From Marinifilum sp. N1E240 (GTDB taxonomy: Bacteria > Bacteroidota > Bacteroidia > Bacteroidales > Marinifilaceae), in NCBI RefSeq assembly GCF_009295825.1, contig NZ_WHKF01000003.1, positions 62,001 to 126,000 on the forward strand: a DNA stretch of 64,000 bases, written 5' to 3'. Under the pieces are notes generated by a model. It did no database searches. It saw only the letters and a program-made list of their open reading frames with translations, and had not been told where the DNA came from. Position 1 is the stretch's first letter, and the number at the start of each line of letters is the position of its first letter. A program made the position numbers and the translations under genes. Positions 45,418 through 54,476 of this stretch are shown in pieces.

Positions 45418-46878
45418 ATGAAAAGATACATTCCAATTTTAGCAATTGTACTCGTTGCTTGTACTCAACCTAAGAGTACAGAATCTGTTCAAACAGCTAC
45501 TTCTTTTAGTGTAAAAGGAAAAAAAGCAAGAGTAATCACCACCGCAAAAGATACCGACTTGCGCTTGAGTAATACCGGTGAAATTGCATTTACGAAATCA
45601 GAGCAAGCCAAGGAAACCGAGAACTCGATTTTTGTGAATCCCAACAATACTTTTCAAAGCTTTATTGGAATTGGAGGAGCAATAACAGATGCCTCTGCAG
45701 AAGTTTTTGCTAAACTTTCAAAAGAAAATCAGGAAGAATTATTAAATGCCTATTATTCCAAAGAAGGTATCGATTACACCTTAATGCGAACATCAATTCA
45801 CTCTTGTGATTTTAGTAAAGGGAACTTTACCTATATTGAAGAAGGTGATAAAGAATTAAAGACATTTTCCATTGACGTTGATAAAGAATATCGATTGCCT
45901 ATGATTAAAAGAGCAATTGAAAAAGCAGGTGGAAGTATGCTATTTTATGCAAGTCCATGGAGCCCACCAGCTTTCATGAAGGATAACAAGAACATGCTGC
46001 AAGGAGGAAAATTATTACCTGAATTTTACGATTCCTGGGCTAAATACTATGCAAAATTCATAAAGGCATACGAGAAAGAAGGAATTCCTGTTTGGGGAAT
46101 TACCATTCAAAATGAACCAATGGCAGTTCAACGATGGGAATCTTGCATATACACTGCAGAAGAAGAACGTGACTTCCTTAAAAATCACCTCGGTCCAATA
46201 TTGGAAAAAGAAGGATTGGGAGATAAAAACATAGTGGTATGGGATCACAATCGAGATTTAATTACACATCGAGCAAATACCATATTCGATGATCCTGAAT
46301 CATCTAAATATGCTTGGGGAACTGGTTTCCATTGGTACGAAACCTGGAGAAAAGGTGAACCAATGTTCGACAATCTACAAAAGATTCAGGAAGCTTATCC
46401 TGATAAAAAACTATTATTTACAGAAGGATGTAACGAAAGTTTCGATCCTGAAAAATATCAACATTGGTCAAATGCAGAGAGATATGGTCACTCTATTATT
46501 AACGATTTTAATAGGGGAACTGTTGGTTGGACCGATTGGAATATACTTTTGGATGAAACAGGTGGACCAAATCATGTAAATAATTTGTGCTTCGCCCCAA
46601 TTCATGCAGATACCAGAACAGATAGCCTAATCTATACTCCATCCTATTACTATTTAGGTCATTTTTCAAAATACATTCGCCCTGGGGCAAAAAGAGTTAG
46701 TACTGTTTCCAGCATTAGCTTCTTGGAAAGTACGTCATTTCTCAACGAAGATGGGAAAATGATTACGGTTGTAATGAATGATTCTGATCAGAAAATAAAT
46801 TATAAGCTTTATGTTGGAGCCAATGTTGCTTCGCAAATTGAAATACCTGCAAGAGCAATACAAACCATTATTTATTAA
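45418..46878 (+). CDS. GH30 glycoside hydrolase (lipoprotein)
   Basis: This 486-residue enzyme has a lipobox (AIVLVAC) and a TIM barrel plus C-terminal beta domain. Acid/base Glu233 is in GITIQNEPMAVQRWESC and nucleophile Glu336 in LLFTEGCNES; FQSFIGIGGAITDASAEVFAKL is the typical GH30 beginning. Sequence style matches the glucosylceramidase/beta-1,6-glucanase side of GH30 rather than the xylanase side. With SusC/SusD upstream and two GH3 enzymes downstream, it probably cuts beta-1,6-linked glucose, as in pustulan-type glucan or laminarin branches, at the cell surface or in the periplasm. The subfamily was not established by search. Confidence 0.92.
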   Translation: MKRYIPILAIVLVACTQPKSTESVQTATSFSVKGKKARVITTAKDTDLRLSNTGEIAFTKSEQAKETENSIFVNPNNTFQSFIGIGGAITDASAEVFAKLSKENQEELLNAYYSKEGIDYTLMRTSIHSCDFSKGNFTYIEEGDKELKTFSIDVDKEYRLPMIKRAIEKAGGSMLFYASPWSPPAFMKDNKNMLQGGKLLPEFYDSWAKYYAKFIKAYEKEGIPVWGITIQNEPMAVQRWESCIYTAEEERDFLKNHLGPILEKEGLGDKNIVVWDHNRDLITHRANTIFDDPESSKYAWGTGFHWYETWRKGEPMFDNLQKIQEAYPDKKLLFTEGCNESFDPEKYQHWSNAERYGHSIINDFNRGTVGWTDWNILLDETGGPNHVNNLCFAPIHADTRTDSLIYTPSYYYLGHFSKYIRPGAKRVSTVSSISFLESTSFLNEDGKMITVVMNDSDQKINYKLYVGANVASQIEIPARAIQTIIY

Positions 46879-46931
46879 ATCAACTTTACAGGCTGCAATT
46901 TTAATATATCGATTAACCAAAACCAACCGAC

Positions 46932-49115
46932 ATGAAAAATTTATTCTTCATCATACTTCTTTCAATTCTTATAGGAACAATTCCCTTATTTGCACAAAAC
47001 AGCTCAGAATCAATGGATCAAAAAATAGAGGAAATAATAAAACAGCTAAGTTTAAAAGAAAAGCTTGATATGTGCCATGCTCAATCAAAATTTAGTTCAA
47101 AAGGAGTTCCCCGATTAGGAATTCCTGAAATTTGGATGTCCGATGGTCCACATGGTGTTCGTGCTGAGATTGCATGGGATGATTGGAGTCATGCCAATTG
47201 GACAAACGACTCCTGCACAGCTTTTCCTGCACTTACCTGTTTAGCCGCCACATTTAATCCTGAATTGTCTTACAAGTATGGAAAAGCCATAGGCGAAGAA
47301 GCAAGGTATCGTAAGAAAGATATTCTTCTTGGACCTGGTGTTAACATTTACCGTACTCCTCTAAATGGAAGAAACTTTGAATACATGGGAGAAGATCCAT
47401 ATTTGGCTTCGAAAATGGTAGTTCCCTATATTCATGGAGTACAGGAAAATGGTGTTGCAGCTTGTGTAAAGCATTACGTACTCAACAATCAGGAGCATTG
47501 GAGAGATCATATTAATGTGGAATTAAGTGACAGAGCTTTGTATGAAATCTATTTACCTGCTTTTAAAGCAGCAGTTCAAGAAGGAAATGTATGGTCTATT
47601 ATGGGAGCATACAATCAATACAGAGGTCAATATTGTTGTCACAACGAATTATTAGTAAATAAAATTCTGAAGAGAGACTGGGAATTTGATGGTGTTTTGG
47701 TTACCGATTGGGGAGCAACTCACGACACCAAACAAGCTGCACTTTATGGTTTAGATATTGAAATGGGAACCGGAACTGATGGACTTACAAGCTCTTCTAA
47801 AAATGCCTACGATAACTATTATCTGGCAAATCCTTTAAGAAAAATGATTGAAAATGGAGAGATTGATGAAAGTGTAGTTGACGAAAAAGTTAAACGCATT
47901 CTTCGATTGATGTTCAGAACCAATATGGACAATTCCAGACCTTTTGGAAGTATGAATAGTCAGGAACATTTTGATGTTGCTCGTGAAATTGCACAAGAAG
48001 GTATTGTATTATTGAAAAACGAGAACAACTTCTTTCCTATCGATCCTGAAACAACAAAAACAATTGCGGTAATAGGCGAGAATGCTACTCGCATGATGAC
48101 CATTGGTGGTGGATCATCGGAATTGAAAACCATTCATGAAATATCTCCTTTGGAAGGAATACAGAAACGATTTGCAAATGCAAAAATATTGCATGCAATG
48201 GGATATTCGTCAGGTCCTTCGGCATACGGAAGAGTAATTCCTTCTAAACTAAATGCAGATTCTCTTCAATCAGAAGCCATTAAAATTGCCAAACAAGCCG
48301 ATATGGTTCTGTTTGTAGGAGGATTAAACAAAAATCATCATCAGGATTGTGAAGGTGATGATCGTTTACAATTTTCTCTTCCTTTTGGACAGGATGAACT
48401 GCTTTCTGAAATATTAAAAGTAAATCAAAATACAGCAATTGTTCTTGTTAGCGGGAATGCTGTTAAAATGCCTTGGATCTCAAAAGTAAAAGCAATTGCT
48501 CAGGTTTGGTATTTAGGAAGTGAAGCCGGAAATGCCATTGCTGATATTCTATCAGGAGATGTAAATCCATCGGGTAAATTACCTTTCACTTTCCCAGTAA
48601 AACTGGAAGATAATGCAGCCCATTCATTTGGAGAAATATCCTATCCGGGTGATGGTGTAAACCAGGAATACAAAGAAGATATATTAGTAGGTTATCGTTG
48701 GCACGATACAAAAAACATTAAACCTTTATTCGCATTTGGCTATGGGCTTTCATATACTGATTTTGAAATCACCAATGTAAAAACAGACAAAAAGATATAC
48801 CAAGAAGAGGATGTTATTTCTATTACTTGTGAAATAAAAAATACTGGAAACTTGAGCGGAAAGGAACTTATTCAAGTATATGTAAACGATGTAAAATCCT
48901 CGGTTTTAAGACCGCTAAAAGAATTGAAAGGTTTCAAAAAAGTATCTTTAAATTCAGGTGAAAGTAAATCCATTCAAATTGATATTCCAGTAAAAGACTT
49001 AGCCTTCTTTGATGATAAAAAAATGAATTGGAAGTTAGAAACCGGACAATTTAAACTAATGATTGGTACATCTTCCAAGAATATCATTAACACAACTAAA
49101 ATTGATGTAGAATAG
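46932..49115 (+). CDS. GH3 glycoside hydrolase, probable beta-glucosidase
   Basis: This 727-residue exported enzyme has signal peptide 1-22 (ending LFAQ). The GH3 N-terminal barrel carries MSDGPHGVRAEIAWDDW and the nucleophile Asp259 in VLVTDWGATHD. The second domain is alpha/beta (GIVLLKNENNFFPI, GSEAGNAIADILSGDVNPSGKLPFTFP) and the C terminus is a fibronectin-III-like domain (VSITCEIKNTGNLSGKELIQVYV). It removes beta-glucosyl residues from the non-reducing end of oligosaccharides in the periplasm. Its stop codon directly abuts the start of the next GH3 gene with no gap, which suggests translational coupling. It differs enough from its neighbour to have another linkage preference. Confidence 0.93.
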   Translation: MKNLFFIILLSILIGTIPLFAQNSSESMDQKIEEIIKQLSLKEKLDMCHAQSKFSSKGVPRLGIPEIWMSDGPHGVRAEIAWDDWSHANWTNDSCTAFPALTCLAATFNPELSYKYGKAIGEEARYRKKDILLGPGVNIYRTPLNGRNFEYMGEDPYLASKMVVPYIHGVQENGVAACVKHYVLNNQEHWRDHINVELSDRALYEIYLPAFKAAVQEGNVWSIMGAYNQYRGQYCCHNELLVNKILKRDWEFDGVLVTDWGATHDTKQAALYGLDIEMGTGTDGLTSSSKNAYDNYYLANPLRKMIENGEIDESVVDEKVKRILRLMFRTNMDNSRPFGSMNSQEHFDVAREIAQEGIVLLKNENNFFPIDPETTKTIAVIGENATRMMTIGGGSSELKTIHEISPLEGIQKRFANAKILHAMGYSSGPSAYGRVIPSKLNADSLQSEAIKIAKQADMVLFVGGLNKNHHQDCEGDDRLQFSLPFGQDELLSEILKVNQNTAIVLVSGNAVKMPWISKVKAIAQVWYLGSEAGNAIADILSGDVNPSGKLPFTFPVKLEDNAAHSFGEISYPGDGVNQEYKEDILVGYRWHDTKNIKPLFAFGYGLSYTDFEITNVKTDKKIYQEEDVISITCEIKNTGNLSGKELIQVYVNDVKSSVLRPLKELKGFKKVSLNSGESKSIQIDIPVKDLAFFDDKKMNWKLETGQFKLMIGTSSKNIINTTKIDVE

Positions 49116-51389
49116 ATGAGAAAATATTTAATTTTTGGGATAATTTACTTCTTGCTACTTTCGGCTTGTTCCAAACAAGACACAACTGCAAGTAAAGCTG
49201 ATAAGTTTGTAAATGACTTGATGTCTAAAATGAATTTACAAGAAAAGATTGGTCAATTGAACCAATGTACGAGTAGATGGGAAATGACTGGTCCGGCTCC
49301 CAAAAATGATAATATTCAGAATCAACTTGATAATATTAAAAATGGAAAAGTAGGCTCTATGCTTAATGTAAATGGAGCCTCTGAAACTTATGAAGCACAA
49401 AAACTGGCTGTAGAAAACAGCCGACTGGGAATTCCAATGATGTTTGCTTACGATGTAATTCATGGTTACAAAACCATGTTTCCTATCCCACTGGCAGAAG
49501 CATCATCCTGGGAACCCGAAATGGCAAAACTTTCAGCAGAGGTAGCGGCAAAAGAAGCTTCGGCAGCAGGTCTGCACTGGACATTCGCACCTATGATGGA
49601 TGTTGGCAGAGATGCTCGCTGGGGACGCGTAATGGAAGGCTGTGGAGAAGATCCTTATTTGGCTAGCATCTTTTCCCTTGCCCGCGTCCAAGGTTTTCAA
49701 GGCGATGATCTTTCCGATGATTATACAATTGCTGCTTGTGCCAAGCATTTCGCAGCTTATGGATTTTCAGAATCAGGTAGAGATTACAATACAGTTGACA
49801 TTGGAAGCTATACACTACACAATATTGTTCTTCCTCCGTTTAAAGCAGTTGCCAATTCGGGAGTTGCCACATTTATGAACTCCTTTAATATTATTAATGG
49901 TACACCGGCAACAGCAAATAAATATCTGCAACGAGATTTACTGAAAGGCGAATGGAAATATGAAGGATTTGTGGTATCCGATTGGGGAAGCATTGAGGAA
50001 GTAGCTTATCATGGTGCAGCAAAAGATTTAAAAAAAGCTGCAGAAAGGTGTCTTAATGCAGGTTCGGATATGGATATGGAATCGGATGCTTATCTGCCCT
50101 ATTTAAAAGAATTGGTAGCAGAAGGAAAAGTTGATGAAAACTTAATTGATGATGCAGTCCGCCGTATTTTAAAAATTAAATACAAGCTAGGATTGTTTGA
50201 TGATCCATACAAATATTCAAATCCAGAGAGAGAAAAAGAACGGATTTACAATGAAGAAAATAGATCTGCTGCAAGAAAAGTTGCCAAACGATCGATGGTC
50301 TTGCTAAAAAATAACAGACAAATCCTTCCTCTTTCAAAAGAGATCAAATCATTAGCCATAATTGGTCCATTAGCCAATGATAAAGATGTTCCATTAGGAA
50401 GTTGGCGAGCAAAAGCAATTACCAACTCTGCTGTATCATTACTTGAAGGTGTTAAGGCAGCAGTATCGCCCAATACAAAAATTAATTACGCTAAAGGTTG
50501 TGACCTAACTGTTGGGGAAAGAAGTTTCTTACAAGAACTCACCTACAACAATAATGACAGATCTGAATTTTCAGAAGCCATTAAAGCTGCAAAACAATCT
50601 GAGGTTGTATTGCTAACAATTGGAGAGGATTGCTGGCAGACAGGAGAAGCAAGAAGTCAAACTGATATACAGTTAAAAGGCTTGCAAATGGAACTGTTCC
50701 ATGCAATACGTAAAGTAAATAAAAACGTGGTTGTAGTGTTAATGAATGGTCGCCCAATAGCCATTCCCGAACTTGCTGAAAAAGCTGATGCCATTTTAGA
50801 AACCTGGTTTGCAGGTAGCGAATCTGGCAATGCAATTGCTGATGTTCTTTTTGGTGATTACAATCCAGCTGGGAAATTGACCATGTCTTTTCCTCGCAAT
50901 GTTGGACAATGTCCAATTTATTACAATCACATGAAAACTGGTCGTCCTACTCCATCGGGGAATGTATTTTGGTCACACTATACCGATGCTCCAAATACTC
51001 CTTTATTTCCTTTCGGATATGGTTTGAGCTACACAAATTTCACCTATTCTCAGGTTAAAATCGATAAAGAATCTTATCAGTTAAACGAATCAATAAAACT
51101 TAGTCTTCTATTATCAAATACAGGAAAATATGAAGGTGAAGAAGTAGTACAAGTCTACATTCAGGCTCCTTCAGCATCTTTTGCCAGACCTGTTAAAGAA
51201 TTAAAAGCTTTCAAGAAAATTAAGCTGGCAGTTAATGAAGAACGAAAAATTATATTCGAATTGAACCAAAAAGATTTAGGATACTATTCTCCTGAAGGTG
51301 AGTTTTTATTTGAGAGTGGAGATTATAACATTTACGTTGGAACAAATTCTCAAGAAGTTCAGAAAATAGTAGTTAGTTTTATACAATAA
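49116..51389 (+). CDS. bglX: GH3 beta-glucosidase, BglX-like (lipoprotein)
   Basis: This 757-residue enzyme has a lipobox (LLLSAC). BglX-type segments are MFAYDVIHGYKTMFPIPLAEASSW, HWTFAPMMDVGRDARWGRVMEG, AACAKHFAAYGFSESGRDYNTVD and the nucleophile Asp289 in FVVSDWGSIEE. The C-terminal fibronectin-III-like domain is complete. It would hydrolyse beta-linked gluco-oligosaccharides to glucose in the periplasm, competing with import and phosphorolysis through the GPH importer and GH94. The ATG follows the preceding TAG directly. The last gene of the operon; a strong terminator follows 31 nt after its stop. Confidence 0.94.
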   Translation: MRKYLIFGIIYFLLLSACSKQDTTASKADKFVNDLMSKMNLQEKIGQLNQCTSRWEMTGPAPKNDNIQNQLDNIKNGKVGSMLNVNGASETYEAQKLAVENSRLGIPMMFAYDVIHGYKTMFPIPLAEASSWEPEMAKLSAEVAAKEASAAGLHWTFAPMMDVGRDARWGRVMEGCGEDPYLASIFSLARVQGFQGDDLSDDYTIAACAKHFAAYGFSESGRDYNTVDIGSYTLHNIVLPPFKAVANSGVATFMNSFNIINGTPATANKYLQRDLLKGEWKYEGFVVSDWGSIEEVAYHGAAKDLKKAAERCLNAGSDMDMESDAYLPYLKELVAEGKVDENLIDDAVRRILKIKYKLGLFDDPYKYSNPEREKERIYNEENRSAARKVAKRSMVLLKNNRQILPLSKEIKSLAIIGPLANDKDVPLGSWRAKAITNSAVSLLEGVKAAVSPNTKINYAKGCDLTVGERSFLQELTYNNNDRSEFSEAIKAAKQSEVVLLTIGEDCWQTGEARSQTDIQLKGLQMELFHAIRKVNKNVVVVLMNGRPIAIPELAEKADAILETWFAGSESGNAIADVLFGDYNPAGKLTMSFPRNVGQCPIYYNHMKTGRPTPSGNVFWSHYTDAPNTPLFPFGYGLSYTNFTYSQVKIDKESYQLNESIKLSLLLSNTGKYEGEEVVQVYIQAPSASFARPVKELKAFKKIKLAVNEERKIIFELNQKDLGYYSPEGEFLFESGDYNIYVGTNSQEVQKIVVSFIQ

Positions 51390-51420
51390 TTTAGTTAGTA
51401 TTATGTGATTTTTTGTACCA

Positions 51421-51453
51421 ATAGGTTGTCATTCGTGACGACCTATTTTTTTT
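51421..51453 (+). terminator. Rho-independent terminator of the beta-glucan operon
   Basis: ATAGGTTGTC (51421-51430) pairs with GACGACCTAT (51437-51446) over 10 bp with one G-U wobble, and is followed by eight T. It closes the regulator-to-GH3 operon. Confidence 0.93.
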
Positions 51454-51631
51454 ACTAAATCATTGCAATTAAGAAAGGGGAAAAATCCCATTAACCACAA
51501 TGCACCTTTCCCCTATACTCACCAAATGTTTTTTTATTTGACAATATAAAGTAACACAGAATTAAGTTCGAAACATTTAGCAATATCAACATAAAATTGT
51601 GCTAAAACAACATACTGTTAACTGTAAAAAC

Positions 51632-51656
51632 AAAAAAAGTCACCAAAAGGTGACTT
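51632..51656 (-). terminator. Rho-independent terminator of the LysE-type gene
   Basis: AAGTCACC (51637-51644) and GGTGACTT (51649-51656) form a perfect 8-bp stem with an AAAA loop; on the minus strand seven U follow. It lies 57 nt beyond the stop of the LysE-type gene. Confidence 0.92.
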
Positions 51657-51713
51657 CACAATTCTGATCCCCTAAGATCATTAAATATACTAGTAGGTTA
51701 ATACTCAAGTTTA

Positions 51714-52343
51714 TTATTTTTCCGATACCAATAGCAATCCTGCCAAGACAGATAAGACTCCAAACTTACTCCACCGGGTAATCTTCCAAAACTTCGGACT
51801 GTCCAAATACTGATTCAATCGACCTGAAAGAATCGCAATCAAACTAAATACTACTAATGATTGAATCATAAAAATAAATCCCAATACAATCATTTGTATG
51901 CTAATATTGATACCTGAATTACTTACAAATTGTGGCAAGAAGGCAATAAAAAATAGTGATACTTTAGGATTTAGAACATTCATTAAGAATCCCTTACGAA
52001 TCAATTGCATCCAACTCATTGTCTCATTTTCCTGAATCTGCTCATCCTTGTTACTCTTCGATTTATCTCTTAAGGCGGTAATTGCCAAATAAAGTAAGTA
52101 GGCAGCACCTAAATACTTAATTACGGAAAAGACCAATGCCGATTGTTGAATAATTAAGGACAAACCTAAAGCTGCTGCCAATGTATGAATCATTACGCCA
52201 AGCGATAAACCCATCGAAATAGCAATACCATTTTGGTGCCCTTTCGTAACACTTTCTGTTAATACAAAAATATTATCAGGACCAGGCATAATTGATAAAA
52301 TCAAGGATGCACTTAAAAAAGACAATACCAATTCTATTTCCAT
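51714..52343 (-). CDS. LysE/RhtB-family amino acid exporter
   Basis: This 209-residue inner-membrane protein has about six hydrophobic segments. The N terminus (FLSASLILSIMPGPDNIFVLTESVTKGHQNGIAISMGLSLGVMIH) is the standard LysE/RhtB signature, and YLGAAYLLYLAITALRDK and GFLMNVLNPKVSLFFIAFLPQF are conserved family segments. It likely exports an amino acid or derivative; the substrate is not predictable. AAGGAG about 10 nt before its ATG is a good ribosome binding site. Single gene with its own terminator; the AraC regulator gene lies upstream on the same strand. Confidence 0.92.
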   Translation of the reverse strand: MEIELVLSFLSASLILSIMPGPDNIFVLTESVTKGHQNGIAISMGLSLGVMIHTLAAALGLSLIIQQSALVFSVIKYLGAAYLLYLAITALRDKSKSNKDEQIQENETMSWMQLIRKGFLMNVLNPKVSLFFIAFLPQFVSNSGINISIQMIVLGFIFMIQSLVVFSLIAILSGRLNQYLDSPKFWKITRWSKFGVLSVLAGLLLVSEK

Positions 52344-52444
52344 TTCTTACAACTCCTTTTTTAGAAATTCAAAGAAAGCGGGAAATGGATCAGGTGACAT
52401 TAGCAAAATTCACTTAAAATTGTGCTATTTATAGTTCTCTTGAT

Positions 52445-53323
52445 TTATTGTAGAATATTCTGAAGTTGTTCTTTTAGTTCTGACGGTTTACAACCGAGAT
52501 TTTTCAAGACAAATCGGCTATAAGAACTCTGACTATCAAAATTGAGTCGATAACTGATTTCCTTGTGTGTTAATTGTTCGATCATAAGCAATCTCTTAAT
52601 TTCAAGGATTAATAAGCCGTGAATGACCTGCAAAGGTGTTTTTCCAACTTTTTCTTTTAATTCGGTATTCAGCTTACTAAGCGATACATTTAGTTTATTT
52701 GCATAAAAAGCCACCGTCCTATTTACCTTAAAATTACATTCAACTAAATCGATAAATTGATTTATCAAATTATCACGAACCATAGCTTCTGATTTTTTAG
52801 GTAAAACATCAAGCACCTGATAAAAAACATAGGCAAACAAATGTCGCAACTGCTGAGTTTTAAATTTTTTATCAGAATTGTACAACCTCTTTAATTTTTT
52901 AAAACTATCAAATAGGGTATCGAAATTTTCAGAAGTCAATTTCGTATGTGGATTCATCCGTAAAGATGAGGTAAAATCGATATGAGATAGTAAAAGACTG
53001 GAGTGTAAAAACTCTTTTGTAAACTGAAGAATGATACCATTTTCCTCGTTAAGACGATTTAACAAATGAACTTGATTAGGCATCACAATATCCAATGTTT
53101 TTTCACTTATTGGATATTCGACAAAATCGATCAATTGTGAACCTTCTCCCCCTTTCTCAAACAAAATAAATTCAAAGTAATCATGCCTATGCTTTTTCTT
53201 ATAATCATACATAGGATTATGCTTGACATCTACAATTTGAAAGGACAAATGATCGTGATTCGCATTTTGTAATTCAAGAATTTTCATGGCAGTCATTCTC
53301 TTTTTAAAAGATTGTGTAATCAT
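52445..53323 (-). CDS. AraC-family transcriptional regulator
   Basis: This protein of up to 292 residues has an N-terminal cupin-like sensing domain (KKKHRHDYFEFILFEKGGEG) and a C-terminal AraC DNA-binding domain (NRTVAFYANKLNVSLSKLN, LTHKEISYRLNFDSQSSYSRFVLKNLGCKPSEL). Three in-frame ATGs are possible (53323, 53296, 53287); 53296 has AAAGAGA just before it and may be the true start. It lies upstream of the LysE-type exporter gene on the same strand and may control it; the effector is unknown. Confidence 0.92.
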   Translation of the reverse strand: MITQSFKKRMTAMKILELQNANHDHLSFQIVDVKHNPMYDYKKKHRHDYFEFILFEKGGEGSQLIDFVEYPISEKTLDIVMPNQVHLLNRLNEENGIILQFTKEFLHSSLLLSHIDFTSSLRMNPHTKLTSENFDTLFDSFKKLKRLYNSDKKFKTQQLRHLFAYVFYQVLDVLPKKSEAMVRDNLINQFIDLVECNFKVNRTVAFYANKLNVSLSKLNTELKEKVGKTPLQVIHGLLILEIKRLLMIEQLTHKEISYRLNFDSQSSYSRFVLKNLGCKPSELKEQLQNILQ

Positions 53324-53565
53324 AATCAGGGGACTGCAAGCTAACTTTTTTTAGGGAATAAACAATAAATCATTCCTAATTCCTGCCAATTAATTAGCTT
53401 CCCGTAAATAGTTTCACTCCTATACAAGCCACATTTTTTTTAAAGCTTTCTCCTCCGAAAGTGGTAACTTAGGCGAATACCGAAAAGTTTGAATCATGAA
53501 ATACTCAAACATATTGTTGCAGTATAACTCATGAAGTATTCACAAAAAATTGTTGTTTTCACCTC

Positions 53566-54141
53566 CTATCTTCCGCCCAATTCTTTTCTTAATCGACTTA
53601 TGGTAACAGCCGATACCCCCAAATAGGATGCAATATCTTTTAAGGGTACTCTTTCCTTCACATTCTGATTTTGTCCAATTAAGCTGAGATATTTTTCTTT
53701 CGCTGTTAATGCCTTATACTCATCCAATTCCTTTACTGTTTTTATAAAAACATTTTCCATGAAGCAACGTCCCCAATTTGCCCAATCCAAATAATCCTGA
53801 AACAAAGATTTCACATGAACTATTTTCACTCTATAAAACAAACTATCTTCAATCAATTCGGTGGTTTCGTGCATATACGACATGTTGATATAAGAATTTA
53901 GAGAAAAACAAATGTCGCCTTCGAAACCGAACCAAACCACTTGTTTGTTGCCCTTATCATCGATATAATGATTCTTCACAGCTCCTTTTTCGATAAAATA
54001 TAAAAAAGGTGACGACCTATGTTCATGTATCAAAATATCGCCCTTCTTCAAACGGAAAGGTTCAAGCTCACTAATGATAAGATCTTTGCTTTGATTCGAC
54101 AACTTATAATACCTATCGATGGCAGACATTACATTCCTCAT
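53566..54141 (-). CDS. Crp/Fnr-family transcriptional regulator
   Basis: This 191-residue protein has an N-terminal cyclic-nucleotide-binding-like beta roll (LEPFRLKKGDILIHEHRSSPFLYFIEKGAVKNHY, about 10-115) and a C-terminal helix-turn-helix (VPLKDIASYLGVSAVTISRLRKEL). No cysteine cluster for an iron-sulfur centre was seen, so it is not a classic Fnr. The second ATG (54129, MSAIDRYYK) is preceded by AGGA and may be the real start. Many Bacteroidota have several such regulators of unknown role. It is divergent from the MATE exporter gene across a 335-bp gap and may regulate it. Confidence 0.9.
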   Translation of the reverse strand: MRNVMSAIDRYYKLSNQSKDLIISELEPFRLKKGDILIHEHRSSPFLYFIEKGAVKNHYIDDKGNKQVVWFGFEGDICFSLNSYINMSYMHETTELIEDSLFYRVKIVHVKSLFQDYLDWANWGRCFMENVFIKTVKELDEYKALTAKEKYLSLIGQNQNVKERVPLKDIASYLGVSAVTISRLRKELGGR

Positions 54142-54476
54142 AAAAACAATTTTCGATTAAGACTTAACAAATGTAAAGCAAAAAGCTATTAGACTAAAAT
54201 ATATTTGCAGTCAGAACAAACAGGGTATAGAAATACAACGACTCGTTTGCATCGGATATTTGTTTTGCCACATTTCACAGCTTGAAATCCGTAACGCCAG
54301 TTTCGAAAAGAGTACAAAACAAAAGAGGTAAACTATAGGGTAAGCTTTCGTTTTATTCCCATTTCATTTATTAACAACATCTGTATTTCAATTGCAGAAT
54401 ATCTTATTTGTTTGTGAAAATATCACTTAGCATTTAAGATATAGGATTGAGTATACAGGTCAATTTTAAGCTTATT
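54142..54476. other. 335-bp divergent gap, no recognised feature
   Basis: The region lies between the Crp/Fnr gene (minus) and the MATE gene (plus). It must hold both promoters, but I see no clear promoter, palindrome or RNA structure in it. Confidence 0.6.

Larger units (their letters stand above)
51390..51713. other. Convergent intergenic region with two terminators
   Basis: This 324-bp gap holds a plus-strand terminator (51421-51453), an inverted repeat GGGGAAA/TTTCCCC (51477-51483 and 51507-51513) of unknown use, and a minus-strand terminator (51632-51656). No gene was recognised. Confidence 0.85.

Noticed and set aside
46811-47068. 85-residue frame bridging GH30 and the first GH3 gene
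   Set aside because: It overlaps both well-supported genes in another frame and its sequence is not protein-like.
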